Below, piece after piece: positions 1 through 10,829 of a DNA stretch of 20,126 bases. Numbering within the stretch: the stretch's first letter is position 1; every line of letters starts with the position of its first letter. Origin of the DNA: Selaginella moellendorffii (taxonomy: Eukaryota > Streptophyta > Lycopodiopsida > Selaginellales > Selaginellaceae); contig NW_003314459.1 of assembly GCF_000143415.4 (NCBI RefSeq), positions 9,348 through 29,473 on the forward strand, read 5' to 3'. Below the pieces are notes generated by a model. The model ran no database searches, was not told the origin of the DNA, and worked only from the letters and a program-made list of their open reading frames with translations. The position numbers were made by a program, and so were the translations under genes.

Positions 1-837
1 TATATTATATTAAACCTTTCTATATACCATTCATGAATTTTCTGATATATTATAGTTCTAGCATAACCATTCATTTATCATCATAAAATTTCAGCATTCA
101 TAACAGTGCTATAAAGCCTTAATTATAAATATAAATACATGAATATAGGGAGATAATAATCTTATTTCAGATTTATAAAAACAACTACAGAAATAATGTT
201 TATGATATATAATAGAATACTTTCTATTTTAGATATTACTCTCAAAATGCATGAATATAAATATTAGGTAAAAAAGGAACATCAATGATAAATATGTAAA
301 ATATTATAATTTTATAAAAGAAAATATAACACATAAAGCTAACGTCTTTCACTTATTGTTATGCAATTCCAGAACTTTCAGTCTGAAATGATGAAAAGAG
401 AAACTCCATAACAATGTTTATATTTTTTAAATTTAAAAGATGTATGCACTTTAGGTGAGTTTTTAAATATATATTAAATATATTTTTAACATCATTATAA
501 TTGAGTGTACCTAAGTAACACATACTTTATTAAGAGGAGAAATTATATAGTTTAATAAATCATGAAATAATAAGATTTTTATCACTTATATAGAGATTTC
601 AAATAAAAGATAAAATTAGTTAATAAAAAATGACTCATCTGAGCATTGGATCCCACAGTGAGAAATTCCATTTATAGAATATCCAAGACTTCAGTCAACA
701 ATCAGAATTTTAAATATGATATAATGTACTGAGTTATATTTATTATGTTATGATGTTTGTTGGTAATGGAGTCAATTGTTGAAGATATTTTTAATATAAA
801 TATTATGTTATGTTTAACTATATATCTTATAATTATG
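1..837. other. AT-rich spacer, possibly interior of a Helitron
   Basis: This stretch is strongly AT-rich, with many short A/T runs and stop codons in all frames. I see no gene, RNA or clear repeat in it. Because it leads into a Helitron 3' end at 922, some or all of it may belong to a non-autonomous Helitron, but no 5' TC terminus could be fixed. The only ORF of note (702-890, minus) is low-complexity Ile/Asn-rich translation of AT-rich DNA and is not a credible gene. Confidence 0.6.
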
Positions 838-922
838 ATTATGTTAAAAATTACACTCTTTGAAATTATTAAAATATCAGAAATAAACACAATGCTCCCA
901 GCGTAGCTGGGACTTTTGCTAG
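838..922 (+). mobile_element. Helitron 3' terminus, copy A
   Basis: The sequence shows a GC-rich hairpin at 896-912 (arms TCCCAGC and GCTGGGA, loop GTA), then seven bases, then CTAG at 919-922 followed by T. This is the hallmark of a Helitron 3' end: a short hairpin about 10 nt before CTRR, with insertion between A and T of the host. The roughly 85 bp before the terminus resemble those before copy C (17330-17426), including a TTGAAATTA-type block and AGAAATAAA. The 5' end is not resolved and no Rep/helicase coding is visible, so the element is non-autonomous or truncated. The hairpin could instead be read as a palindromic regulatory site, but the CTAG-T context and the three copies favour Helitron. 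Confidence 0.8.
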
Positions 923-1124
923 TACTCCCTTATTTAAACGTGCTATTGGCATATGGCATCCGGCGTCTTTTATTCCATTTTTAGAATATTATTTATACAG
1001 TTCAAATTCAAAAACTTCAAATAGACGGCATAGATCAAGTGCCAAAGGGGTGGCAACGCTTCAATGTGATTTTAATGACGTTCCAAATCAAGGAAATTTT
1101 TAGGGCAGATTGTGAGCTGCAAGC

Positions 1125-1179
<55 letters not shown>

Positions 1180-1207
1180 ACTTGGCTGCAGGACTCTCCT
1201 TCCATGC
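923..1207 (+). promoter_or_regulatory. TATA-like box and CT-rich leader of island A
   Basis: Directly after the Helitron end lies TACTCCCTTATTTAAAC, with a TATA-like TTATTTAAA about 10 bp downstream of the junction. A TTTTAGGGCAG block at about 1100 and a (GCTC)n/(TC)n tract at 1123-1176 follow. The same order (TACTC, TATTTAAA, TTTTAGRGCAG, CT tract) recurs at 10859-11062 and 17427-17646. CT-rich tracts are common in plant 5' leaders, so this looks like a core promoter plus 5' UTR. The role is inferred from layout only. Confidence 0.4.
1123..1176. repeat. GCTC/TC microsatellite
   Basis: About four GCTC units run into an uninterrupted TC tract ending at 1176. On the minus strand it produces a spurious Glu-Arg repeat ORF (1035-1286), which is not a gene. 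Confidence 0.95.
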
Positions 1208-2836
1208 TATAAGTTGGTATATGGAAGGTAAGCTTTTCTGGATTCCACTTCAGCCTCCATTGTTTGTTCTTGTGCGATGTCTTCAAATTCCAATGCCCTG
1301 GATTGAGCTGGCCATTGTGTACTATTCTTCTGTCAAAAGGAACATCCTAGAGAGGCGAGAACTGGCTGGTTTGCATGTGGTCAACAAGCTCAGCACTCCA
1401 TACCAGAGCACTGACGAGCATCCTGCAGAACCTTTTTATTTGCCAAGGACAGTGAGTTGCATATGCCAAGTTTGAAAAGAGCCAGGTGATACGTTCACCA
1501 TCAGCAGCTGATCAGGTTTAGGAGGTAAGTAACTCTCCTCAAGTGTGTTTGACAGGCTGTTTGTTTCCTTGGTCGTTTCAATAAAAAAAGAAAGTGGACT
1601 ATTGCAGGAAGAGGCTCTCCTTGGGTTCCATGAGAAAGCTCTGGAAATTAGCAGGTAACTCCTCAGGTTTTGTGTTCTTTCGGGTGATCTGATCTTGTCT
1701 CATGCCACTCAGGCCAGGAAGCACCCGGCACTGGCCGATGCAGTGGGTCAGCAATTAGAATTTATCTGCTTGACCCAGGGGGAAGGACTGGTAATTTTAT
1801 TTCATTTTGTATTTGTTCTTGCCTTGGTGAAAAGCTTAGTTTCAGTTGCTCAATCCTTGACGTGATTCCATCTGAATAGCATACCAATTTTCTTATGTGC
1901 CAGAACGTAGCTGGTTCAAACTGTTCTCAGCTGTGGTGAGTTGCTGATTCAATCTTTCAAAGTAACAGTAAAACCAAATGATGAACAGAATGTGGTAGAA
2001 GTTGCAAAATCCTGCAATCTCTTTAGGCGAGAGCTGGACGGAAATTGGGCTTGCTGGCCTTAGTGGCAGTGAAACCTTGGCGGCGCCAATGATAAAACTA
2101 CTGGACGAGGCCTTTTGTTGTCCTCCTCTTGTGAGTATGCCAGGCCAGCAAGGGAACGCTTGGATTCACTTGCAAACACAAGTACAGAACTCCAACATTC
2201 GTTCTTGCTTCCTCTTGGTATTGCTCTCATGTTTTCCATTGCTTTCACTAATGCTCTTTTTTATTAGTGTGGCTTTATAATGGAGACGGTCCTTCTCAGT
2301 CTGAATAACACCAATGATATTTGTCATTCATGAAGAAAGTAGCATTTATCTCGACAAACATCATTACTTTTGAGCTGAGTCCCAGTCCGAGTGAAGATGG
2401 CAGCGATGATCCAACAGCAATTCTATAATGCAAGCAGCCTGATCGAGGTGGGGCCTCTAGGATTGATGTTGGCATGGACACTTTTGCTGTGTCATCGAGC
2501 TCACCAGGTATGTGTGCCTTTACATTCTCAACTCCTTTCATTTGCTCACTTTGTGTATGTTTCAGAGAGAAAGATGACAAGTCATGTTTTTCTCGATCAA
2601 ATGAGTGAGGTAAGAGATGTCTCTTCCCTTTTGTGCCATTGTAAACTACACATCCAGTCTTGTGATTATTTTTACAAACTGCTGTGGCATTCAAGCTAAT
2701 GGCTCACAATCAATACAACTATTCTTTTTATTGTTATTGACTCTGATATCTTTGTGGCACTTTTCTTTCTCATTGATGTGGATCACTTACTGATGTTTGA
2801 TGTTTCTGTAGGAGAAAAGATGGATCGGAGAATGAA
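1182..2836 (+). pseudogene. Unidentified multi-exon gene remnant
   Basis: Several plus-strand pieces look like exons with GT/AG borders. One is 1608-1654 (EEALLGFHEKALEIS), preceded by ...TATTGCAG. A second is 1713-1790 (ARKHPALADAVGQQLEFIC...), between ...CACTCAG and GTAATT. A third is 1965-2063 (TVKPNDEQNVVEVAKSCNLF), which runs to a stop. A fourth covers about 2331-2510 (FELSPSPSEDGSDDPTAIL, then an in-frame TAA, then GGASRIDVGMDTFAVSSSSP). A short exon at 2566-2610 continues it after an intron at 2511-2565, and a last piece starts at 2812. The phase between the first two exons does not match, and the fourth contains a stop, so the gene is broken or my boundaries are wrong. The family is not recognised. 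A splice-like donor at 1208 after the CT-rich leader fits a first exon there. Confidence 0.4.
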
Positions 2837-3407
2837 GATGTAAAAATGTGAAAATGAAGTAATCTCAGCACATAATAGTAAGGATTGCAGGTTTAATCAA
2901 CCTTAAACTCATGACACTATGTCCAGGTAATTTATGGTAAAGTAGAATATGTCGAATTCTAGAAAAAGTAGTTGTTCTTATTTGCAATGAATGAGCTTTT
3001 GGAGGTGCTTGTGTGTTTTACAGCCTGGTTTTCCTATTGCAGATCTCCCTTCTTATTCCCAGGAGTGGCAAAAAGGCTGGGATTTATTTATTTTGGTTCT
3101 TTTGATTGGAAACTCCTGAGATTCAGTGTTGAGCTCTAATAATGAAAGGCAGAGAATTTATGGTTGCCATATTCTTGCAGTGGGGATACAATCCTGAAAT
3201 TTTGTGTTTACAGTTTTGGAGCCGATCAAAATATCCGAAATTTCCCAACGAGGAGTGCACTGCCAATACAGCAGTGGTGCTCTCGAGTTATCGTCACTGG
3301 AGCCACTAATATGAACGTGACTGGCTGCTCAATTAATCAGACGCCATAGTTGAGTGCCAACGCTGTACCATTATGGGGTTCTTCCTCCTCTATCACTGGA
3401 AAGCAAC
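2837..3407. other. Spacer between two gene remnants
   Basis: No convincing coding segment is seen. Short ORFs (for example 3164-3349) have no recognisable motif. The end of this stretch may hold the old 5' leader or promoter of the P450 remnant starting at 3408, but no clear TATA box stands out. Confidence 0.5.
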
Positions 3408-3904
3408 ATGGCAGTGACTGCTTTGCCGACATTCTCGAGATTTTTACACAAGTGGTACTATGAGCCGGTGCTAAAGCCGGGACAGCCTCCACTTCCACCG
3501 GGTCCGCTTGGATGCCCGTCTTTATCAACATGGCTGCTTTTCTCAGAGCCTTCAAGTCTGGATTACCATACTCTTTCATGGGTCACTTCTTGGTTTCAGG
3601 TATAATCGAGTGGGTTTTACAAGGCATTTCTGTTCTAGCAGCCCACCGTCCTGGTTGCCACAGGCATGCAAATTCGTGCTCTCCAAAGACAGCTTTGAGA
3701 CAGGATGGCCAAAGAGCGCTGTTGTGCTCATTGGACGAAATCTGTTTGCGAGATTAACTGAAGAGAGCTACTTGAAGCTCCAGAAGCTTACTGAGTCACT
3801 GTGAACAATCCCAAAGCTCTTAAGCAGTACGTGCCCCTACAACAGCATGCCTTGCAAGGTGGCCTACGGAGCATAAGATTGTTCTTCTTACCGAGATGAG
3901 AAGG

Positions 3905-4005
3905 GTAAGTGATGTTTACTTCCTGTCTGTCTTATTTTCTCGTTGATACTGGTTTTTTCTGATATGACAGTTCACGTATCTAACTGTCCTCTACATTTTA
4001 TATAG
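3905..4005 (+). other. Intron in CYP88-like pseudogene
   Basis: A GTAAGT donor follows the LLTEMRR codons, and a TATATAG acceptor precedes the segment encoding DSSLDVDEIFSLYYIVNQG. The splice signals survive although the exons carry frameshifts, so the copy came from a genomic gene and is not a processed retrocopy. Confidence 0.7.
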
Positions 4006-4120
4006 GAAAGACTCCAGTCTCGATGTGGATGAGATTTTCTCCTTGTACTACATTGTCAACCAAGGCATTCAGGCTTTCCCCATCAACTTCCCCAACACTG
4101 CCTACAACAAAGCCTTGAAG

Positions 4121-4174
4121 GTCCAAGCCATATGCATTGTCTTACATAGTTATGTGATGTTTTCCCATTCTCAG
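4121..4174 (+). other. Intron in CYP88-like pseudogene
   Basis: A 54-bp GT-AG intron splits AYNKALK from ARCKVIK. Removing it restores the contiguous family motif NKALKAR in frame, which strongly supports the splice sites. It is short for a seed-plant intron. Confidence 0.8.
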
Positions 4175-4407
4175 GCCAGGTGTAAGGTCATCAAGCTTAT
4201 CCAGGACCTGATCAACCAGCGAAGAGCTTCTAGAAAGACACAGGAAACAAGCATTCTTTTGTTGCTCATGGATGAGCTGGATGACAAAGGAGAGTCTCTG
4301 GAAGTGCTGAAATCATAGACATGCTCAACATGTACATAAACGCTGGTCACAACTCGATGGCTGATGGTTTTCTAAAGCAAAATCCTGATGTGCTCGAGAA
4401 AGTGAAG

Positions 4408-4981
4408 ATAAACATTTACAATTTCATACAAACTTTCCTTCATACAATCTTTCTTCTTTAGGTCACATCCAGACTATTCTGTAAAAGTTTCAAACTTCTG
4501 TAATTATAAAAGAAAAAGTATTCTACTGAATTGTACTTCATACAAGATGATATCCTATGTATTCTCATGCCTCCATTATTCTAATTCATCCCTGTCACTT
4601 CTGTATTTGGAAGGAAATGCTATTTATGAAAGCTCTGCATTTATGTTTACCCTTTGCTCCAATGGACCTAACGAAGACATGTTCAAGACAGATGCAAACT
4701 GGCAGGTATTCTTAAATAACCATAGAACTGCACATCATCTCTTTAAGGGAAATTTATAAGGTGCTTGTAAGGCTCTAAAGTGTTAACCTCCTCTGGATAT
4801 CTTTCAATAACAGAAAAAAACTTTTAAAACATGAATGGTACTTTTTCACTGCTTTATTGATGTTTTATGGTAGTCAAGTTACAACTTCTAGAATTCTACG
4901 AGCAGCATTTGAGGAATGTCTAGGGAATGAGAAACTGTAAGGTGTAGCATGATATTTTCTTGCTCTAATAAATATTTAAAT
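4408..4981. other. Spacer after truncated P450
   Basis: The expected C-terminal P450 exons are not found here. An ORF at 4547-4759 (70 codons) shows no P450 or other recognised motif. The stretch becomes AT-rich towards the LTR element. Confidence 0.55.
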
Positions 4982-5175
4982 AGAAGCTGCCTGAGTTTGG
5001 ACTTTCTGGGAGGTCACCTAGCCTAGTACTATTCAAACCCAAGGACATTTAACCCTAAATATCCCAAGACCCTTAACCAATTAGAAAAGGGGGTGCACTT
5101 TTGTTCATGGGCCCTTTCCCTCTATATTTGAACTCTATGGATCGTTTCTCGAGTCGTTCTCTTCAGTTGTTTACA
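4982..5175 (-). repeat. 3' LTR (element orientation) of TRIM
   Basis: This repeat matches 5381-5564 through blocks such as TATCCCAAGACCCTTAACCA and CCCTTTCCCTCTATATTTGA, and ends GTTGTTTACA. Its first about 15 bases differ from the partner (TGTAAAGTC is lost), and it carries a short insertion near 5090. The several differences indicate an old insertion. Confidence 0.8.
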
Positions 5176-5368
5176 ATCCACCATGCTTCCTTGCAAATTC
5201 ACGCCCTCATGAACGGAAGCTGAGAGCCACAGCTCTCCCAAGAGCCCTGCTCTCTTGACACCCTACCCCTCGAGTCGAGCCTAGCAAGAGCAAACTGGAC
5301 CAGCTAGATATCAATCAACTTGTGGTGTGATTCCCTTACCCAACCAACAGAGTCGGACCCGAGACCCC

Positions 5369-5378
5369 TCTGATACCA
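5369..5378 (-). other. Primer-binding site (initiator-Met tRNA)
   Basis: On the minus strand this reads TGGTATCAGA, located two bases inside the CA end of the 5' LTR. This is the standard plant LTR-element PBS position and sequence. Confidence 0.8.
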
Positions 5379-5380
5379 AA

Positions 5381-5564
5381 TGTAAAGTCTTGAATTTGGA
5401 CTTCCCGAGAGGTCACCCAGCTCAGTACTATTCAAACCCAATGACGCTTAACCCCAAATATCCCAAGACCCTTAACCAATTGGAAAAGGATGTTCATGGG
5501 CCCTTTCCCTCTATATTTGAACCCTATGGATCGTTTCTCGAGTCGTTCTCTTCGGTTGTTTACA
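5381..5564 (-). repeat. 5' LTR (element orientation) of TRIM
   Basis: This LTR has well-preserved ends, TGTAAAGTC...GTTGTTTACA. A 95-codon ORF crosses it and the internal region on the plus strand, but it is only LTR translation. Confidence 0.8.
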
Positions 5565-8500
5565 CCTTTGTGGCTTTGCTTAACTACAAACAAATGCTTA
5601 CAAGGTCAAAATGACACAAGGAGATATTCATAAAGATGTATTGTATTTTGCTATTTAGAGAAATCTTTGGAGATGTTTATATTCCAAACATGCAATTCTT
5701 AAGAACATCTCAAAAATATCATTATTTTTGTAGAAAACTCTCCTCTTGAAGACTTAAGAAAATTATTCTCACTCATAAAAATCCTCAACAAATATCACAC
5801 TTAAAATTAATATAAATCAAAGCTATATATGTGAATTGTAAGTTTTTTAAAGAAATTTATTTAAGAAATACTTTAAAGTATATATTATATGTTAATAATT
5901 ATATTATGTTATACTTTAAAAAGTAAAAATGTCATTATATTATTCTTGTATATTGTAATATGTTAGATCTAAGTTTATATATTTATTTTTATGTTCTTTA
6001 TAATGAACATACCAACAATAAAATTTAAGAGAATGAAGAATTTGAAACTTTATTCACAAATGATAATGTTGAAACAACAATACATATTATTTTAAAATAA
6101 AATAAAATTAAAATAAACTTTGTGAGTGCTTGGAATATGGAAAGGGAATACAGAAATGTGCATATGAATTAGCCCAAAAGTGAGTGGTCCAGATTGAAAC
6201 CAATCCGACATCTACCAAAATCCCACTACGCTAATATTAGTATACGGCATCATAGCCATACACTTGGGCCCTCACAATTTCAATTTTAATATCTTTTGAG
6301 AATATTATTATATTATATTAAATATAGTACTAAAAAAATATAATTATATAAATATGAATGTGCTAAATAGAAGTTTATAATAAAATTATTAATATTTCTT
6401 TTAATCTAAGTTTGTTTATAATAGTGTTCTCCTTTAGATAATTGTTGAATAGTAAGCATTTTTAAATAATCTAATAGTAATTTTATATTTAAATTAAACT
6501 TTCCAAGATTTTTAGCTATATATGATTTGAAATCCTTTGGTAAGACACAATCTTGCAGAATATTTTTAAAATTTTCAAAGTTCCTTAGAAATATTAAAAT
6601 TATAACTTCTAGCATGATATTACCTAAATATAATCCTAATGAACTGTAGTTTATAATTTTTAACTTTAAGGGTTACAATCTAGATATTTAATTTTAAAGT
6701 TGCTCTACTAATTTTTAACCTAAATCACTTTTCATGAGAATTTCATATAGACCAGTCTTTTTAATATATAAAATTTTATTTCTATTAAATTTCTTTCTTC
6801 TTATTCTAAGTTTTTCTTTCTCAAATATTTTTTCTCTTCATCATTTAATTTTTGTAGTAGTTATCTTATATATTATAAATTATAAAATGTGTTACATACA
6901 CTCGATCTATTAATAACTTATATTCTGGTTAGAAAGGTTTTACACATGTATTAATATTTTTTAAAAAATATCTAATATAAATATTTAATAAAATAGATTT
7001 TCTATCTTTACTAGCTGAGTTGTATTTTTCTCACAAATGTGACATATAATTTTACTCTATTTCGAAAACATTAACGTTTTTTATAAAATACTTAATTACC
7101 ATTTGAACTAACACGATATTTTCCTTATGCCTATGTATGGGTTGATATAATACAAAATTAAAACAAAAAATAAAGCTCATGTAAAGTTTTAAGACAAACC
7201 TGTACTAATGCTTTATAATAAAATTATGCATTCATGTCTCATTAATAACATGGTATTTAATATGGTATAAGCTATCTCATACATATTGAAAGATCAAATC
7301 CATTTCTTGATTATATCTTAGTTATATGAAGATTTAAAATAAAATAAAACAATAGTTATTAGCTGAAAGAATAACATAAAATTATAAATTATAACATTAC
7401 ACTAATGAGTTTGATAAAAATTATATTATATTAAAATATTCATAAGAACATATTCTACTATTATTGTGGATTTGTAAAGAAAGAAGATATATTTAAGAGT
7501 AAATTAAACTATTTTTATATATACTGAATCAATAAAAAATCAAACCAAAATCAAATAGTCTTATCTGAAAATAAATATTTAAAAAAATAAAAAATAATTA
7601 TGAGTTTAGGTGAATTTTCAGTAAGAGTATATTCAAAGAATAAAAAACAATATTTTATTATCTTCTGCATTATATTATTTAGCTTTATTTATCTAATAGA
7701 AATTTTACAAGTGATTTAAAAGTTAAATTAATCAGCTTGAAACTTACAATTTTATATTATGGATTACAACTATAAATTAATCTACACGATTATAATAATT
7801 TAACTTATGGATAGATTTAATTATGGTTTAATGTTTCATGAAAATAAATTAGTCACTTTTAATAAAAGAACATATATAAAAGAAAAACCCAAAATATGAA
7901 TAAAAATGAATAACATATGTTTCAAATTATTAGCTTGGATGGATCATTAGTAAGTTGTGGTAAAAATTATATGCTCTTTTGAAGAAGTCTCATTTTTGAA
8001 GTGTATTCTTGATGTTCCTACTGTTTGACCTCGGAAACAAAAGAAATCCACAAGAAAGTCCCATAGGATTTACTAGGTTAACATATTTGCATGATAGGGT
8101 TTTGAAGAAGATATCATCTAGGAAGTCATGTCACTAACTTGAGTGATGGCTAAATAAGAAATCAAAACTCAAACACTTACAGTTTTTTTTTTCTCAAGGA
8201 TATTTTTCTCATATGAAGTTCCCTTACTTTACTTTAATATAGCCCCTATTTCAAAATATATATTCTTGGTAACAGTTTTTCAATTTGGCTTTACTTGCTG
8301 GAATTAAGCTTAATAGTTGATAAACTACTTTGGAAAGGTATTCTTTTTTACTAAAGTGAACCTATGATAGAGGGTAAACATATCTCACAAGTGTGCTGCT
8401 AATATTATGTATTAATTGGAAGAAGGAATCATTGGCACAAGAGGGCATTCTTTTAGATTTGCAACTATAAAGAGTAAAAGGGTGTAATTGATGGGACAAG

Positions 8501-9025
8501 TGTTACTTCTTAGAGAGGAGTGAAACAAATATTCAGTAACAAATAATGACTTCCTAATGCACTATGTGCTCATCACATTTTATCCTATAACAACAGGTGT
8601 TTTATATAAGTTCAAGTACCAACTTAGCATAGTTGCTAGCACTTTTTGAAGTCAAAGGAATCCCTCCCTTTTCTAATAGCATTTAAAAAACAGAATGGCA
8701 CATGATAGCTGTAGCAATGAAACTCACAACTTCATAAACAATTCAAAAATATGGTATAGGGGATTGTCTTGATATATAAAACTTAGTCAACATAGTTTCC
8801 CATGATAAATTATTTCAATAGCTACAACAAATTAACACACCATTAGTTGTCATTGAATAAATATATGTCATTATTCTTGCAGACTATCAAGGAGTTAAAT
8901 AGATTGAATGCACTATTTGCATTAAATAAGGATGTCCACTGTGTTTAGCTTATATATGAATGCCCTTGAGAGTTTAATGTGGCATTAAAACTTTTTGGAG
9001 ATCCATATAACTGACCACTTCATTC
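5565..9025. other. Long AT-rich spacer
   Basis: Most of 5620-8000 is extremely AT-rich with no ORF above about 70 codons. The one minus ORF (6406-6615) is low-complexity. From about 8000 to 9025 base composition is more mixed, but I recognise no gene. A short GC-richer island at about 6180-6280 stands out from its surroundings without a recognisable identity. The right part may be the 3' flank of the Harbinger element. Confidence 0.6.
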
Positions 9026-10252
9026 TCACAATAAAATCTGTGGAAGGTAGTCTGCATTGTAGTTAGATCTATTAGGGTCAAAATTTTCCATGAACCTGTC
9101 ATTCCTTGTGATCATCAAGGTATGCAGCACACAGCAAGACATGATGTTGTTCGCAAGGATGCCTAGATGTCCTCTAAATCCCTTCTAACCAAGCAATTTC
9201 CATTGCCTCTTTAAAATTCCAAAAGATTGCTTGACAACAATCCTCATAGAAGAATGAAAAAAGTTGTATTGCTCTTTGCCATGAAACTTGTTTGGATATA
9301 AGACCAAAACCAGTAAAGCACACTCTTATCCTCTGTCAGCAATGATATACAATGGAATGTCCCCAAACTCTGTATGGTACACTGGACCACATAAACACTT
9401 CTTCTCTATCTATGCCTTCTTCAAACCACTAGAATTCCAAACTTGTCTATCTGGAACACTACCTACTATCCTTATTGTTATGTAAAGGAATGAAGTCTTA
9501 CTGTCTACCACAACTTGAACTACCATTGAGTAGTACTTTTTTCCCTAGCATACCAATCTATTGCATCTTCTGATCCTCGGAGCTCGATTGCCATATGAGT
9601 GCAATCCATTGCACCACAACAATTTGGGAATCCATGCGATCTCTAAAAGCATGCTATAACTTCATTTATTCCCTCCTCATCTGCCAATGGATCATTAGTC
9701 CTTCTTGCTCAAACAATGAATACCTGAATCAGCATAGACAAGCTTGAGTGCATGAAGCCACTCTAAATGCATCACCAATTATTTTCCATGTGTCCCCGAA
9801 TGCCAAGCATTTCAAAGCAATATGCTTTGAAATAGCTAAATGCTACTTTGGTATTTTTGCCAAACCTGGAGGAGGCCTCCTAGCCAATTTTCGAGCAAGC
9901 TCGTCACAAAGAAAAGTGAATGTAGATACTAAAAAACTTCTCTGAATCTTTGTGGATTTATATAGAGAACCTAAAACTCTGTTTGATACCACTAGTGGAG
10001 ACTTCTTGGCTTGATGTAATCCACACTGATCAATAGCCCTAGGAGCTCCTTTTTAGTGATCACTTTTTCAATAAATGAAGTTGCAGTAGGACATGGCATA
10101 GAAAGCACTATAGCAATTGCTTCCTCCACCATTCGAATGAACAAAAGCTTTCTTGAAACTGGAACTAAGATCATGTCCTCCTCTAGAAAGAACAACTCTA
10201 CCAAATTTAAGTACCTCATCACAATTTCTACAACATGGGAAATGATTGCCAA
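9026..10252 (-). pseudogene. PIF/Harbinger transposase pseudogene (DDE_Tnp_4)
   Basis: Read on the minus strand from 10252, the translation gives an N-terminal segment with YLNLVELFFLEEDM. Then come a helical stretch including ALKCLAFGDTWKIIGDAF, and GFPNCCGAMDCTHMAIELR near 9640-9580, the first catalytic Asp motif of the Harbinger nuclease. A frameshift in an A-run near 9535 precedes VVQVVVDSKTSFLYI. IVGSVPDRQVWNSSGL carries the second region with Asp, and GDIPLYIIADRG follows. HSSMRIVVKQSFGILKRQWK has Lys where the catalytic Glu is expected (RxVVExxFGxLK). The reading ends at TGA 9028-9026. In-frame stops occur after SSGLKKA, after ADRG and after KLLG, and others lie in the N-terminal half. 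The transposase cut and rejoined the element; this copy cannot do so. No terminal inverted repeats were identified. Confidence 0.85.
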
Positions 10253-10829
10253 AGAAGAATTGCCAAGCTATGGCATGCTATACACTCAATTTAGGGTAAA
10301 AAAAAATGGCACCCTAATCCATTATGATGTGGAAAAAAAGAAGCAGCCTTATGTGGCATATAAAAAAGAGGGTTACATGTAATGTAACCATTAAAAAACA
10401 AAGGAGGGGAAAGTTTTTTTTGGAGGGGAGGGGTGAGGAGAAATTTCCAGGTGGGTGGAGCATGGAACCCCACCCTAAGGGAACTACTCCTTATTCACAT
10501 GGGTATAAATTAAAAATGCCTTGAGATGGAAAATGCTTTGTAGTCTATTGCTCAACCCCAATGAGCTTATAGAAGGTGATGAACCTGATCTAGAATGCCC
10601 AAATAATATACCAAATTGAGGAATATGATTAAGCCACCTTTTCATGTGTTGAATAATTCTTTTAAGATTTGAGTCCAAGCTTGTATTATTCTATTCCAGT
10701 AAACCATTTAAGAAATAGTGTTTGGTTGCAATCACTAAGTAAAAACTAAATAAACCAAGTGCTTGTTACATATTGAACCTAAGCAAGTTTTAATAAATTA
10801 TTCTCTTTTTAGAATTAGCATCTAACTAT
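10253..10829. other. Spacer, possible Harbinger 5' region
   Basis: No clear gene is visible. A minus-strand ORF at 10484-10678 (64 codons, containing GILFGHSRSGSS) lies upstream of the transposase in the same orientation. It could be a remnant of the Myb/SANT-like second ORF that Harbinger elements carry, but the match is too weak to call. Purine-rich runs at 10400-10450 appear to be simple low-complexity DNA. Confidence 0.4.

Larger units (their letters stand above)
3408..4407 (+). pseudogene. CYP88-like cytochrome P450 pseudogene (ent-kaurenoic acid oxidase type)
   Basis: CYP88A enzymes oxidise ent-kaurenoic acid to GA12 in gibberellin synthesis at the ER. From ATG at 3408 the translation gives a hydrophobic start, then PPLPPGPLGCP, the proline-rich hinge of microsomal P450s. 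In a shifted frame follows NMAAFLRAFKSG. Then come RYNRVG, ACKFVLSKDSFETGWPKSAV and LIGRNLFARLTEE, and after another shift NNPKALKQYVP and LLTEMRR. Introns at 3905-4005 and 4121-4174 have GT/AG ends. Later exons give LYYIVNQGIQAFPINFPNT, AYNKALK joined to ARCKVIKLIQDLINQRRA, a frameshift near 4302, then EIIDMLNMYINAGHNS, the I-helix region. About seven codons are missing before FLKQNPDVLEKVK, and everything downstream (ExxR, PERF and the heme-binding Cys loop) is absent. A full P450 has about 490 residues; about 300 are represented. Assignment to CYP88 rests on NFPxTAYNKALKAR and YINAGH; a close CYP85-clan relative is the alternative. Confidence 0.85.
4982..5564 (-). mobile_element. TRIM-type miniature LTR retrotransposon
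   Basis: Two direct repeats of about 190 bp (4982-5175 and 5381-5564) flank about 205 bp of non-coding DNA. The right copy begins TGTAAA and ends TTTACA, the TG...CA ends expected of an LTR with a short inverted terminus. Immediately left of it, two bases away, TCTGATACCA (5369-5378) is on the minus strand TGGTATCAGA, the usual plant primer-binding site for initiator-Met tRNA. The element is therefore in minus orientation, with the right LTR as its 5' LTR. A purine-rich tract (minus strand of about 5178-5192) sits beside the other LTR as a candidate PPT. At about 580 bp with no gag or pol it fits the TRIM class. No clear 5-bp target duplication is visible; the outer end of the left LTR is diverged. 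Confidence 0.85.

Noticed and set aside
896-912. Palindrome CCCAGC-GTA-GCTGGG as a transcription factor operator upstream of the TATA box
   Set aside because: Fixed spacing to CTAG-T in three places, and loss of similarity between copies on one side, fit a Helitron 3' hairpin better than a promoter element.
1035-1286. Minus ORF with Glu-Arg repeats
   Set aside because: It is translation of the TC microsatellite in a likely 5' leader.
5327-5614. Plus ORF of 95 codons
   Set aside because: It lies across the interior and LTR of the TRIM element in antisense; TRIMs are non-coding.
10056-10382. Plus ORF of 108 codons
   Set aside because: It is antisense to the N-terminal part of the Harbinger transposase remnant.
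10484-10678. Possible Harbinger Myb/SANT-like second protein
   Set aside because: Position and strand fit, but only a vague GHS-type motif is seen and no helix pattern could be supported.
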